Below, piece by piece: positions 13,983 to 22,730 of a DNA stretch of 33,738 nt; within the stretch, counting starts at the first letter, position 1, and each line of letters opens with the position of its first letter. The stretch comes from an uncultured Oscillospiraceae bacterium. GTDB taxonomy: Bacteria > Bacillota > Clostridia > Oscillospirales > Acutalibacteraceae. The stretch covers positions 1-33,738 of the forward strand of contig UQBX01000026.1 in NCBI GenBank assembly GCA_900539425.1. Reading direction: 5' to 3'. The notes under the pieces are model-generated. The model worked only from the letters and a program-made list of their open reading frames with translations, had not been told where the DNA came from and did no database searches. A program made the translations under genes and the position numbers.

Positions 13983-14378
13983 CTATTCATTTTCATTGTC
14001 TATGACTGAAAAAAGTTCTTTTATTCTGTCCAGCCTGCCGTTTATGTAGAGATAACCGAAAAGAGATTCAATTCCCGTTGCGGTGTGATACTCGGCAACG
14101 GTTGCGCTTTTCGGCATGTGGCCTGTTTTTGCGTTTCTGCCGCGCTTGAACTGAGCCGTTTCCTCTTCAGTGAGTAAATCTTTAATTTTTTCAAATGCTT
14201 CTGTCTGCGCCTTTGCGCTTACAAATTTAACGCTTTCACGGTGCAAATCGTTTACGGGTCTGTTTGCTTTAGCCACAAGTGTTTCACGCACAAGCATCTC
14301 GTAAACGCAGTCCCCGATAAAAGCAAGGTTCAGCGGGCTCAGCGCTTTAGCGTCAATGTCATAATCAGTAAATCTCAT
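13983..14378 (-). CDS. mrnC: Mini-ribonuclease III
   Basis: Mini-III is an RNase III-type nuclease without the dsRNA-binding domain; in Bacillus it matures the ends of 23S rRNA. The 131-aa product is the catalytic domain only, with the family core LAFIGDCVYEMLVRE (including the metal-binding Asp and Glu), RGRNAKTGHMPKSATVAEYHTATGIESLFGYLY and the following DRIKELF helix. It starts 6 bp after the obg stop, so the two are co-transcribed; no strong ribosome-binding site is visible and translation may be coupled to obg. It is last in the minus-strand series and is followed by a terminator. Confidence 0.95.
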   Translation of the reverse strand: MRFTDYDIDAKALSPLNLAFIGDCVYEMLVRETLVAKANRPVNDLHRESVKFVSAKAQTEAFEKIKDLLTEEETAQFKRGRNAKTGHMPKSATVAEYHTATGIESLFGYLYINGRLDRIKELFSVIDNENE

Positions 14379-14384
14379 ACAATA

Positions 14385-15656
14385 TCACGGTACGTACTCA
14401 AACTCAATGTCATAAACAATAACCGTGTCTCCTTCTTCAATTCCTCTTTCACGCAGAGCGTCAAAGATACCGCTCTTTTCAAGCACTCTCTGCATATACT
14501 GCAGGCTTTCGTAATCCTCTGTGTCAACGCCTTTGAGTACCCGCGGGAACCACGATGCCTCAACAATAAAGCAGCCTTTTTCTGGCTGTGTTATTTTGAA
14601 ACCGCCCTCGTTCTTAACAAGGCTTTCAAGCGGTATTTCTTCGGTTTCATATTCTTTGATAGGAGGCAGTGTCTGCAGTTTCTGCCATGCGGCGTTCATC
14701 AGTTCCTGAGTGCCCTCTGAAATCGGAGCGCAGATAGAGTAATATTCAAGTCCCTTTGCTTCTATCCAGTTTTTGAAATCTTCAATCTGCTCGGGTTCAG
14801 CCATGTCTATCTTGTTGCCCGCAACTATCTGTGGCTTGTCTGCAAGTTCGGGATTGAACTTTTTGAGCTCGCGGTTTATGTTTTCAAAATCCTCTTTGGG
14901 GTCTCTGCCCTCAAAGCCGCTTATGTCAACTATATGGATAAGCAGGCGGCAGCGCTCAACGTGGCGCAGAAATTCGTGCCCGAGACCGATACCCTCGCTT
15001 GCGCCGTCAATAAGTCCCGGAATATCCGCAATAACGAAAGAGTTGCCCTCTCCCATATATACAACGCCCAAGTTGGGTGAAAGAGTGGTGAAATGGTAAT
15101 CGGCAATTTTCGGCTTAGCCTGTGAAACAACGGAAATGAGGCTGGATTTGCCTACTGAGGGATAGCCTATAAGGCCAACATCCGCAAGCAGTTTCAGTTC
15201 AAGGCTTACTTCCCATTCTTCGCCGGGCACACCCGGTTTGGCAAAGCGGGGAGCCTGCCTTGTGGGTGTGGCAAAATGCCTGTTTCCCCAGCCGCCGTTG
15301 CCGCCTTTTGCGGCAACAAATCTCTCTGTTTTGCTCATGTCCGCCATAACGGCGCCGCTTGAGAGTTCTCTGATTATAGTGCCGCGGGGCACGCGTATCT
15401 CAAGATCCTCTCCGTTTTTGCCGTGTTTTTTGCTGCCCTCTCCGGGCAGACCGTTTTTAGCGGCGTATTTGCGCTTGTATCTGAAATCCGCAAGCGTGGC
15501 AAGGTTATCGTCAACAACAAAAACTATATCTCCGCCCTTGCCGCCGTCGCCGCCGTCAGGGCCGCCTGAGGCAACATATTTCTCACGGTGAAAGGCAACG
15601 GCGCCGTCTCCGCCGTTGCCCGCCTTTATCTTTATTTTAGCAATATCTACAAACAT
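14385..15656 (-). CDS. obg: GTPase Obg (CgtA)
   Basis: Obg is an essential GTPase tied to 50S assembly and to stress and sporulation control. The 423-aa protein has the Gly-rich Obg fold (1-158, KAGNGGDGAVAFHREKYVA), the G domain with GYPSVGKSS (164-172), DIPG (211-214) and NKID (281-284), and a C-terminal OCT domain (about 345-423). The G5 position reads SICAPISEG, a slight departure from the usual SA. Only a weak AAGG precedes the start. It begins 11 bp after the metY stop and is followed after 6 bp by mrnC, so it is probably carried on the metY transcript. Confidence 0.97.
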   Translation of the reverse strand: MFVDIAKIKIKAGNGGDGAVAFHREKYVASGGPDGGDGGKGGDIVFVVDDNLATLADFRYKRKYAAKNGLPGEGSKKHGKNGEDLEIRVPRGTIIRELSSGAVMADMSKTERFVAAKGGNGGWGNRHFATPTRQAPRFAKPGVPGEEWEVSLELKLLADVGLIGYPSVGKSSLISVVSQAKPKIADYHFTTLSPNLGVVYMGEGNSFVIADIPGLIDGASEGIGLGHEFLRHVERCRLLIHIVDISGFEGRDPKEDFENINRELKKFNPELADKPQIVAGNKIDMAEPEQIEDFKNWIEAKGLEYYSICAPISEGTQELMNAAWQKLQTLPPIKEYETEEIPLESLVKNEGGFKITQPEKGCFIVEASWFPRVLKGVDTEDYESLQYMQRVLEKSGIFDALRERGIEEGDTVIVYDIEFEYVP

Positions 15657-15667
15657 TGTTTTAAACC

Positions 15668-16936
15668 TTAAATCTTATCAAGCGCCTGCTGAATATCGGA
15701 AATAATATCGTCAGCGTCTTCTATACCGCAGGAGAAACGGAGCAGGTCGGGTGTTACGCCGCACTCCTCAAGCTCCTTGTCGGTAAGCTGGCGGTGAGTT
15801 GTTGATGCAGGGTGCAGGCAGCAGGTGCGCGCGTCTGCAACGTGAGTAACTATTGCGGCAAGCCTTAAACTGTCCATAAATACAGTTGCCGCCTTTCTGC
15901 CGCCCTTGATGCCGAATGAAACAACACCGCAGGTGCCGTTTGGCATATATTTCTTTGCAAGCTCATACTGCGGGTCATCTTCAAGCATTGCGCACTTTAC
16001 CCATGTTACCTTATCACTGCTCTTGAGGAATTCGGCAACTTTCTTTGCGTTTTCACAGTGCCTTTTAACTCTGAGGTGAAGTGTTTCAAGACCGAGGTTG
16101 AGCAGAAAAGCATTCTGCGGAGCCTGGATAGAGCCGAGATCTCTCATAAGCTGAACAGTGCATTTTGTAATATACGGAGCGTCCGGGAAATCCTTTGTGT
16201 AGGTAAGGCCGTGATAGCTTTCATCGGGTGTGGTAAGTCCGGGGAACTTATCGTTCTGTGCCCAGTCAAACTTGCCGCTTTCAACTATTGCGCCGCCGAT
16301 AGTGGATGCGTGGCCTTCCATATATTTTGTTGTGGAATGTGTAACAATATCACAGCCAAACTCAAACGGACGGCAGTTGATCGGAGTTGCAAAAGTGTTG
16401 TCAATAATAAGCGGGATACCGTTTTTGTGAGCAACCTTAGCAAATGTCTCAATATCAAGCACATCAAGGCTGGGGTTGGAAATAGTCTCGCCGAAAATGC
16501 ACTTTGTGTTGGGCTTGATTGCGGCCTGAATCTCTTCCTCAGTTGCGGTGGGAGAAATAAAGGTGAAATCAATGCCGAGCTTTCTCATTGTAACGTTGAA
16601 AAGGTTGAAAGTGCCGCCGTAGATAGCGGAACTTGAAACAACGTGGTCGCCTGCCTGGGCAATGTTGAATACGGCATAAAAGTTTGCAGCCTGGCCGCTT
16701 GATGTAAGCATGCCTGCAACGCCGCCCTCCAGCATTGTAATTTTGCCTGCCGCCCAGTCGCAGGTGGGGTTTTGAAGTCTTGAATAGAAATAGCCGCTCT
16801 TCTTGAGGTCAAAAAGATCGCCCATCTCATCGCTGGAATCGTATTTAAAAGTTGTGCTCTGAACTATCGGAATAACGCGCGGCTCACCGTTTTTCGGCTC
16901 GTACGCGCCCTGCACGCATATTGTATCTAATTTCAT
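15668..16936 (-). CDS. metY: O-acetylhomoserine sulfhydrylase
   Basis: This PLP enzyme makes homocysteine from O-acetylhomoserine and sulfide in methionine synthesis. The 422-aa protein is a Cys/Met-metabolism fold-I enzyme: YSRLQNPT near residue 51, SSGQAANFYAV (79-89), Asp179 in IIDNTFATP (contacts the PLP ring) and the PLP Lys204 in HSTTKYMEGHAS. The long N-terminal half and overall length point to the MetY subgroup and not to cystathionine enzymes. AAGGAGG precedes the start. It lies 17 bp after a lipoprotein gene and 11 bp before obg in one minus-strand series that also contains an ApgM-like protein. Confidence 0.93.
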   Translation of the reverse strand: MKLDTICVQGAYEPKNGEPRVIPIVQSTTFKYDSSDEMGDLFDLKKSGYFYSRLQNPTCDWAAGKITMLEGGVAGMLTSSGQAANFYAVFNIAQAGDHVVSSSAIYGGTFNLFNVTMRKLGIDFTFISPTATEEEIQAAIKPNTKCIFGETISNPSLDVLDIETFAKVAHKNGIPLIIDNTFATPINCRPFEFGCDIVTHSTTKYMEGHASTIGGAIVESGKFDWAQNDKFPGLTTPDESYHGLTYTKDFPDAPYITKCTVQLMRDLGSIQAPQNAFLLNLGLETLHLRVKRHCENAKKVAEFLKSSDKVTWVKCAMLEDDPQYELAKKYMPNGTCGVVSFGIKGGRKAATVFMDSLRLAAIVTHVADARTCCLHPASTTHRQLTDKELEECGVTPDLLRFSCGIEDADDIISDIQQALDKI

Positions 16937-16953
16937 AATTATCCTCCTTAGAA

Positions 16954-17436
16954 TTAATCGCCCATATACCCTTCATAAAGCAAATCGCCGTTCATTGCGT
17001 CAACGCAGTAATACGCAAAGTCACAAAGCTGGGTATTGTCTTTGTAGCTTACAACATAGTAGGAATGCCCTGTGTAATTTTCGGTTTCTTCAGTGTTGTT
17101 GTATCCGGCGTTGTAAGCCATATAGCTTTCGTCCTCAGCAAGCAGAGTTATGCTGTCAAGCGTGAAGTTTTCAATACTGTTTACATAGCCTTCTTCGCTC
17201 TGCTTTTTAAGCGCTTCATACGCAGCTTTCTGCGCCTCGTCTTCTGTTATTGCATAGGGTATTTCTTTTCCGGTATCTTCCTGAAGCATTGTTGAGGTCT
17301 CCTGCTGAGTTGCCTGAGTGTTCTGAACTGCCTGGGAAGCGTCTGTGCTGTTTTCTGCTGTCTTGTCAGCCGAGCAGCCCGCAAAAATGCATACCGCCGC
17401 CGCAAACACGGCAAGGCAAATTATAATTTTTTTCAT
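16954..17436 (-). CDS. Predicted lipoprotein with PepSY-like C-terminal region
   Basis: This 160-aa protein has a lipoprotein signal peptide ending in CIFAGC (Cys21 lipidated), a Ser/Thr/Gln-rich linker (about 23-60) and one small folded domain (65-160). The domain, ITEDEAQKAAYEALKK...FTLDSITLL...YYVVSYKDNTQLCDFAYYCVDAMNGDLLYEGY, recalls the PepSY fold (a helix from TEDEAQKAA and a closing strand ending in DAMNGDLL), but I am not certain. Function is unknown; PepSY-type lipoproteins are often proposed to inhibit proteases or bind peptides. GGAG precedes the start, 11 bp after the apgM-like stop, so it belongs to the same transcript as that gene and metY. Confidence 0.8.
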   Translation of the reverse strand: MKKIIICLAVFAAAVCIFAGCSADKTAENSTDASQAVQNTQATQQETSTMLQEDTGKEIPYAITEDEAQKAAYEALKKQSEEGYVNSIENFTLDSITLLAEDESYMAYNAGYNNTEETENYTGHSYYVVSYKDNTQLCDFAYYCVDAMNGDLLYEGYMGD

Positions 17437-17447
17437 ATTTTCTCCGT

Positions 17448-18656
17448 TCAGCCTTTCAGGAAATGTTCCATAATTGACGGGCCGAAATCAACGTAGATTC
17501 CCGTCTCCTTAGCTGTTTCCTCGTTTATCGTAACAACGCCGTCAATTTCTTTGTTCTTGTGGTAGATCACGAACGGAACAGGATCTGAGGCGTGTGTGCG
17601 TGTAACGATAGGTGTGGGGTGGTCGGGCAGGCACATGATTTTGTAATCATCATATTTTTCAAGGCCTTTGAACAGTATCGGCAATACTTTTTGGTCGATA
17701 AGCTCTATTGCCTTTACCTTGTTTTCAGGCTCGTTTCTGTGTCCGCATTCATCGGGAGCCTCAAAGTGGATGTAAACAAGGTCATTTCTCTCAAGCAGAT
17801 CAAGAGCGGCGTTTGCCTTGCCCTCAAAGTTAGTGTCGATATATCCCGTTGCTCCGGGAACATCGGCAACCTCCATGCCTGCGCAGCGGCCTATGCCTTT
17901 AATAAGGTCAACGGCGGAAACTACACCGCCTTTGATGCCGTATATCTCCTCAAACTTGCCCATTGCGGGTCTTGTGCCCTCGCCCCAAAGCCATATGGAG
18001 TTTGCGGGACGTCTGCCGTTTGCTTTGCGCTTCTGATTTACGGGGTGGTCTTTCAGAATATCGTATGATTTTTTCATCATTTCAATAAGCGGCTTTGCGT
18101 TTTCGCTGTCAGAAAGATATTCGGTAATAACTTTGCCCGTAATATCGTGAGGCGGTGTCATTGAGCCAAGGTCAGTTGTACCGCTGTGCCAAATAAGGCA
18201 GTGGCGGTAAGAAACACCTGCGTAAAAATGAAATGTTTCATTTCCAAGCTTAGCCTGAACGGCTTCAATAAGCTCATTTGCCTCTTCCGTTGAAATATCG
18301 TCTGCGCAGTAATCTTCTATCGTTTTTTCTTCGTACGGTTTATCGTCTTCGGAAAGTGTAACAAGGTTGCAGCGCAGTGAAACATCGTCAGGCTTCATGT
18401 CTATGCCTATTGACGCGGCTTCAAGAGGGCTTCTGCCTGTGTAATATTTCATGGGGTCAAACCCCATAACGCTCATGTTGGCAACATCAGAGCCGGGTTT
18501 CAGACCGGGGGCTACCGTGCGGATAAGTCCAACCTCACCGCGTTGAGCAAGACTGTCAAGATTCGGCTTCTCAGCCATCATCATCGGTGTTTTGCCGCCG
18601 AGAGCGGGAACGGGATAATCAGCCATTCCGTCATACAAAACAACAACATACTTCAT
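17448..18656 (-). CDS. ApgM-type phosphotransferase (2,3-BPG-independent phosphoglycerate mutase-like, possible homoserine kinase)
   Basis: This 402-aa protein is of the archaeal-type cofactor-independent phosphoglycerate mutase family, in the alkaline-phosphatase superfamily. It shows LYDGMADYP (7-15, metal ligand Asp9), PGSDVANMSVMGFDP with the likely nucleophile Ser56, PDECGH and the metal site DHPTPIVTRTHASDPVPF. A branch of this family in bacteria is annotated as a proposed homoserine kinase because it replaces ThrB in threonine operons; metY, which uses an acetylated homoserine, lies just downstream. I cannot choose between the two activities from sequence. It starts 45 bp after purL, beyond a hairpin, and leads into the lipoprotein-metY-obg-mrnC series. 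Confidence 0.85.
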   Translation of the reverse strand: MKYVVVLYDGMADYPVPALGGKTPMMMAEKPNLDSLAQRGEVGLIRTVAPGLKPGSDVANMSVMGFDPMKYYTGRSPLEAASIGIDMKPDDVSLRCNLVTLSEDDKPYEEKTIEDYCADDISTEEANELIEAVQAKLGNETFHFYAGVSYRHCLIWHSGTTDLGSMTPPHDITGKVITEYLSDSENAKPLIEMMKKSYDILKDHPVNQKRKANGRRPANSIWLWGEGTRPAMGKFEEIYGIKGGVVSAVDLIKGIGRCAGMEVADVPGATGYIDTNFEGKANAALDLLERNDLVYIHFEAPDECGHRNEPENKVKAIELIDQKVLPILFKGLEKYDDYKIMCLPDHPTPIVTRTHASDPVPFVIYHKNKEIDGVVTINEETAKETGIYVDFGPSIMEHFLKG

Positions 18657-18671
18657 TTATATAATCTCCTT

Positions 18672-18696
18672 TAAAAGCGCGGATATTACCGCGCTT
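18672..18696 (-). terminator. Weak terminator or attenuator between purL and apgM
   Basis: A perfect 8-bp stem (AAGCGCGG at 18675-18682, CCGCGCTT at 18689-18696) is followed on the minus strand by only TTTT, part of it within the stem, and then by the ribosome-binding site AAAGGAG. It may let part of the transcription through to apgM. Confidence 0.6.
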
Positions 18697-18701
18697 CTGA
18701 A

Positions 18702-21700
18702 TTATTTAAAGTAATTTACGCCGCTTTCAAACAGCTTGAGATCCTTTTCAAACGGCACATTGGCGTAAAGATTTTCGCCCTTTCTCTCGCAGTGGCCCAT
18801 TTTACCGAGCACACGTCCGTCAGGAGAGGTGATACCTTCAACAGCGCATACGGAGCCGTTGGGGTTGAATGGCATTTCGCTTACGGGAGTGCCGCTGAGA
18901 TCAACATACTGCGTTGCTATCTGGCCGTTTTCTGCAAGGCGCTTGATAGTTTCGGCGTCTGCTGTAAATCTGCCCTCACCGTGTGAAATCGGAACGGCAA
19001 GCACGTCGCCTGCGTTAACTCCTGCAAGCCACGGGGATTTAACGCTTGTAACTCTTGTGTAAGCCATCTGTGAAATGTGTCTGCCGATCGTGTTGAAAGT
19101 AAGAGTCGGGTCGGTCGGCTTTATTTCTCTTATCTCACCGTAAGGTACAAGGCCGAGTTTGATAAGAGCCTGGAAACCGTTGCAGATACCGAGCATAAGT
19201 CCGTCACGGCAGTTGAGAAGCTTTGAAACAGCTTCTGCAACTCTGGGGTTGCGGAATGTTGTGGCAATGAATTTGCCTGAGCCTTCGGGCTCGTCACCGC
19301 CTGAAAATCCGCCGGGCAGCATTACTATCTGAGCGTTGTTAATTGCTTTTACGGCTCTGTCTATCGTTTCGTTGATGGCAGAGGGTGAAAGGTTGTTTAC
19401 AACGAGTATCTCAACTTCTGCGCCTGCTTTTTCAAACGCGCGGGCTGTGTCAACTTCGCAGTTAGTGCCCGGGAAAGCTGGGATAAATATTCTCGGCTTT
19501 GCAACTTTGTTTTTGCAGATGAATATTGAGCGCTCCTTGTAAAGCTCGATATCCTGAGGCATATCGGCTTTTACGCCGCTGTTCTGCGGGAATACCTTTT
19601 CAAGCTTTGAGCACCATGCGTCAACAAGTTCGTCAACTGTAAGCACTTCGCCGTCAATTATAAATACGCCGTTGTCATTTGTTGTGCCGAGCAGTACGGT
19701 GTCTGTGAATTTATCGGAAAGTGCGTCAGCACATTCAACTACAAAGTTGCCCTGCATAGGCGCAAACAGTGTGTTCATATCAAGACCCTGCTCAAAAGTG
19801 AAGCCGAGCTTGTCGCCGAACGCCATTTTGCATACGTTTGCAGCGGCGCCGCCTTCTTTAACAACACCTGCCGCAAGAATGGATCCGTTTCTTACTTCTT
19901 CGTAAACGTTCTTCATAACAGCCATTGCCTCGTTGTATACGGGCAGACCTGTTTCGGCGTCAACGGGAATGTTTATCATATATACTTTTGAGCCGGCTCT
20001 CTTGAATCGTGTTGAAACGGTCTTTGAAGCCTTGCTCATGCCTACTGCGAATGAAACAAGGGTAGGCGGTACATCAAGTTCGTTGAATGAACCGCTCATG
20101 CTGTCTTTACCGCCGATGGACGGTGCGCCGTATCCTATCTGAGCTGAGATAGAGCCGAGAAGTGCGGCGGCAGGTTTGCCCCAGCGTTTCGGGTCGTCAT
20201 TAAGTCTTTCAAAATATTCCTGGAATGTAAGACGCGCTTTTGATGGGTCACAGCCTACAGCCGCAAGCTTTGCAAGTGACTCTGTTACAGCAAATGCCGC
20301 TGAGTGGAACGGGCTCCACTCGGAAAGCTTAGGAATAAAGCCGTAAGACATTACAGTAGCATCATCTGTTTCTCCCTTGAGTACGGGCAGTTTTGCCGCC
20401 ATAGCTTCTTCGGGAGTGAGCTGATATTTTCCTGCAAACGGCATAAGTACGGTTGCGGCGCCGATTGATGAGTCAAATCTTTCGGAAAGACCTTTCTGGC
20501 AGCATACCTCAAGCCTTTCGAGATTCGCTTTGAGTGCTTTCGCCGTGCTGAGACCGGTGAGAGCCTGCGGAATATCTGTTCTGTAATTCTTGCTGTCGTC
20601 AACAGCTTCTATAACAGCGCTTGCGTGCTGTGTAACGCCGTTAGTATTAAGAAAATCACGGCTGATGTCAACAATCTTATCACCCCTCCAGGTCATAACG
20701 AGCCTGTTGGTTGATGTTACTACCGCAACGGGTGTTGCCTCAAGGTTTTCTTCGTTTGAAAGGCGGATAAATCTGTCAACGTCATTTTTGTCAAGAACTA
20801 CTGCCATTCTTTCCTGTGATTCGGAAATTGCAAGCTCTGTTCCGTCAAGGCCGTCATATTTTTTAGGCACTTTGTCAAGGTCGATGTCAAGTCCGTCGGC
20901 AAGTTCGCCTATCGCAACGGATACGCCGCCTGCGCCGAAGTCGTTGCATCTTTTTATCATTGTTGCCACTTCTTCATTTCTGAAAAGTCGCTGAATCTTT
21001 CTCTCTGTGGGCGGGTTACCTTTCTGAACTTCCGCACCGCATGTTTCAATGCTCATGCTGTTGTGCGCCTTTGAAGAGCCTGTTGCGCCGCCGCAGCCGT
21101 CTCTTCCCGTGCGTCCGCCGAGCAGAACGATGATGTCGCCCTCCTGAGGAACTTCTCTGATTACATTTTTCTTGGGAGAAGCGCCGATAACGGCACCTAT
21201 CTCCATGCGCTTTGCAACATAACCCTCATCATAGAGTTCTACTACCTGGCCTGTTGCAAGTCCTATCTGGTTGCCGTAGCTTGAGTAACCCTGTGCCGCG
21301 CCTGTTGTTATCTTCTTCTGAGGAAGTTTTGCTTCAAGTGTATCTTCAAATGAAACGGTCGGGTCGCCCGAACCTGTAACTCTCATTGCCTGATATACAT
21401 ACGCTCTTCCTGAAAGCGGATCTCTGATAGCGCCGCCGAGACATGTTGCCGCGCCGCCGAAAGGCTCTATCTCTGTTGGGTGGTTGTGTGTCTCATTCTT
21501 GAACTGAACAAGCCACTGCTCCGTTTTGCCGTCAACGGTAACGGGTACTTCGATTGAGCAGGCGTTTATTTCGTCACTTTCGTCAAGGTTGTCCAGAACA
21601 CCGCGCTTTTTAAGAGCCTTTGCGCCTATGCACGCCATGTCCATAAGGCAAACATTTTTTTCACGGTCTCCGTACACTTCGTTTCTGAGGTCAAAATATT

Positions 21701-22460
21701 CTTTTATTGCGTCCTCAACCGCTTTTGAGTATTTTGATTTTTCAACTTTGATATCATCAAGTATAGTGCTGAATGTGGTGTGGCGGCAGTGGTCGCTCCA
21801 ATATGTATCTATAACTTTAAGTTCTGTAAGGCTGGGGTCTCTTTCTTCTGTCTTAAAATAATCCCTTACCCAGCAGAGGTCTGCAACGCTCATCGCGAAT
21901 CCCATGTTTTTGTGGTATTCTGCAATCTCTTCGTCGCTCTTAGCCGTAAAGCCGTCTATTCTGATGATGTCTGCAGGTACTTCGGCAGTTATGTCAAGAC
22001 TCTGCGGAATATCCATTGATGCTTCACGTGATTCAACGGGGTTGATAATATATGATTTAATCTTGTCAAACTCGGCGTCAGTTATTGCACCTTTAAGCAT
22101 ATAAACTTTTGCGCTTGCAACAAGCGGTCTTTCGCCCTGAGTAAGAAGCTGGATACACTGAGCGGCACTGTCCGCTCTCTGGTCAAACTGGCCGGGCAGA
22201 AATTCCACCGCAAAATATCTCCATTCAGAGGGTATCTCAAGCTCGCTGTAAACATTATCAAGGTTGGGCTCTGAGAGAATCAACTTGACGGCACTTTCAA
22301 ACTCTTCCATAGAAAGGCCCTGAGCGTCATATCTGTTTATAAGCCTGAGGTCTTCAAGAGCAGTAATGCCCACTGTTGAAACAAGGTCTTCCTGCAGCTG
22401 CCTTGCCTCAATATCGTTTCCTTTCTTTTTTTCAACGAAAACGCGAAAAACTTTTGCCAT
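18702..22460 (-). CDS. purL: Phosphoribosylformylglycinamidine synthase, single-chain
   Basis: PurL converts FGAR, glutamine and ATP to FGAM, the fourth step of purine synthesis. At 1252 aa this is the single-chain form, with synthetase and glutaminase in one polypeptide, as found in many Clostridia, instead of the separate PurS, PurQ and PurL of Bacillus. The N-terminal domain is followed by two AIRS-type halves (KVIDTYWSDHCRHTTF, FKNETHNHPTEIEPFGGAATCLGG, GGRTGRDGCGGATGSSK, then APSIGGKDSMSG) and a C-terminal class I glutaminase (about 985-1252) with Cys1093 in LGICNGFQ and the His/Glu pair in SHGEGRF. GGAG precedes the start. No other pur gene is adjacent. Confidence 0.97.
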   Translation of the reverse strand: MAKVFRVFVEKKKGNDIEARQLQEDLVSTVGITALEDLRLINRYDAQGLSMEEFESAVKLILSEPNLDNVYSELEIPSEWRYFAVEFLPGQFDQRADSAAQCIQLLTQGERPLVASAKVYMLKGAITDAEFDKIKSYIINPVESREASMDIPQSLDITAEVPADIIRIDGFTAKSDEEIAEYHKNMGFAMSVADLCWVRDYFKTEERDPSLTELKVIDTYWSDHCRHTTFSTILDDIKVEKSKYSKAVEDAIKEYFDLRNEVYGDREKNVCLMDMACIGAKALKKRGVLDNLDESDEINACSIEVPVTVDGKTEQWLVQFKNETHNHPTEIEPFGGAATCLGGAIRDPLSGRAYVYQAMRVTGSGDPTVSFEDTLEAKLPQKKITTGAAQGYSSYGNQIGLATGQVVELYDEGYVAKRMEIGAVIGASPKKNVIREVPQEGDIIVLLGGRTGRDGCGGATGSSKAHNSMSIETCGAEVQKGNPPTERKIQRLFRNEEVATMIKRCNDFGAGGVSVAIGELADGLDIDLDKVPKKYDGLDGTELAISESQERMAVVLDKNDVDRFIRLSNEENLEATPVAVVTSTNRLVMTWRGDKIVDISRDFLNTNGVTQHASAVIEAVDDSKNYRTDIPQALTGLSTAKALKANLERLEVCCQKGLSERFDSSIGAATVLMPFAGKYQLTPEEAMAAKLPVLKGETDDATVMSYGFIPKLSEWSPFHSAAFAVTESLAKLAAVGCDPSKARLTFQEYFERLNDDPKRWGKPAAALLGSISAQIGYGAPSIGGKDSMSGSFNELDVPPTLVSFAVGMSKASKTVSTRFKRAGSKVYMINIPVDAETGLPVYNEAMAVMKNVYEEVRNGSILAAGVVKEGGAAANVCKMAFGDKLGFTFEQGLDMNTLFAPMQGNFVVECADALSDKFTDTVLLGTTNDNGVFIIDGEVLTVDELVDAWCSKLEKVFPQNSGVKADMPQDIELYKERSIFICKNKVAKPRIFIPAFPGTNCEVDTARAFEKAGAEVEILVVNNLSPSAINETIDRAVKAINNAQIVMLPGGFSGGDEPEGSGKFIATTFRNPRVAEAVSKLLNCRDGLMLGICNGFQALIKLGLVPYGEIREIKPTDPTLTFNTIGRHISQMAYTRVTSVKSPWLAGVNAGDVLAVPISHGEGRFTADAETIKRLAENGQIATQYVDLSGTPVSEMPFNPNGSVCAVEGITSPDGRVLGKMGHCERKGENLYANVPFEKDLKLFESGVNYFK

Positions 22461-22481
22461 ATTACTTCTCCTTTTCGTAAA

Positions 22482-22534
22482 TTTGCACCGCCCGCTCAGC
22501 GGCGCAAAGATGATCCCTGCCGGTGTTTGACCGG
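22482..22534 (-). promoter_or_regulatory. purL leader with two hairpins
   Basis: In the minus-strand RNA a 5-bp hairpin (ACCGG with CCGGT, 22520-22534) is followed by a 10-bp one (TTTGCACCGC at 22482-22491 with GCGGCGCAAA at 22499-22508, one G-U) close before the ribosome-binding site. There is no U-run, so it is not a terminator. It does not match a riboswitch I can name. TATACT on the minus strand (22566-22571) is a possible -10. Confidence 0.45.
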
Positions 22535-22636
22535 ATAGAATATACTGTTTAAAAAATTACTAATTAGTATAATAACACAATGTTTCGGTTTTGCATATAG
22601 GTAAATTTATTTTTCGGCAGTTTTATTAACAAAAAA

Positions 22637-22666
22637 TTCGCAAAAACATAATTTTTATGCTATAAT
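22637..22666 (+). promoter_or_regulatory. Candidate promoter of the PAS protein gene
   Basis: A perfect TATAAT (22661-22666) has only a weak -35 (TTCGCA, 22637-22642, 18-bp spacer), so expression may need an activator or be low. Confidence 0.4.
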
Positions 22667-22730
22667 GACGATATAATATAGTATCGGGTTGATACCCCGC
22701 CGGCAGCGACTTGGAAAGGAGTATAAAGCC

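Noticed and set aside
20590..20994. 134-codon plus-strand frame inside purL, and similar antisense frames in metY and feoB
   Set aside because: They are opposite-strand shadows of strongly conserved genes, without start signals.
22689..22730. TTG start of the PAS protein
   Set aside because: No ribosome-binding site precedes it; GTG 22731 has AAAGGAG at good spacing.
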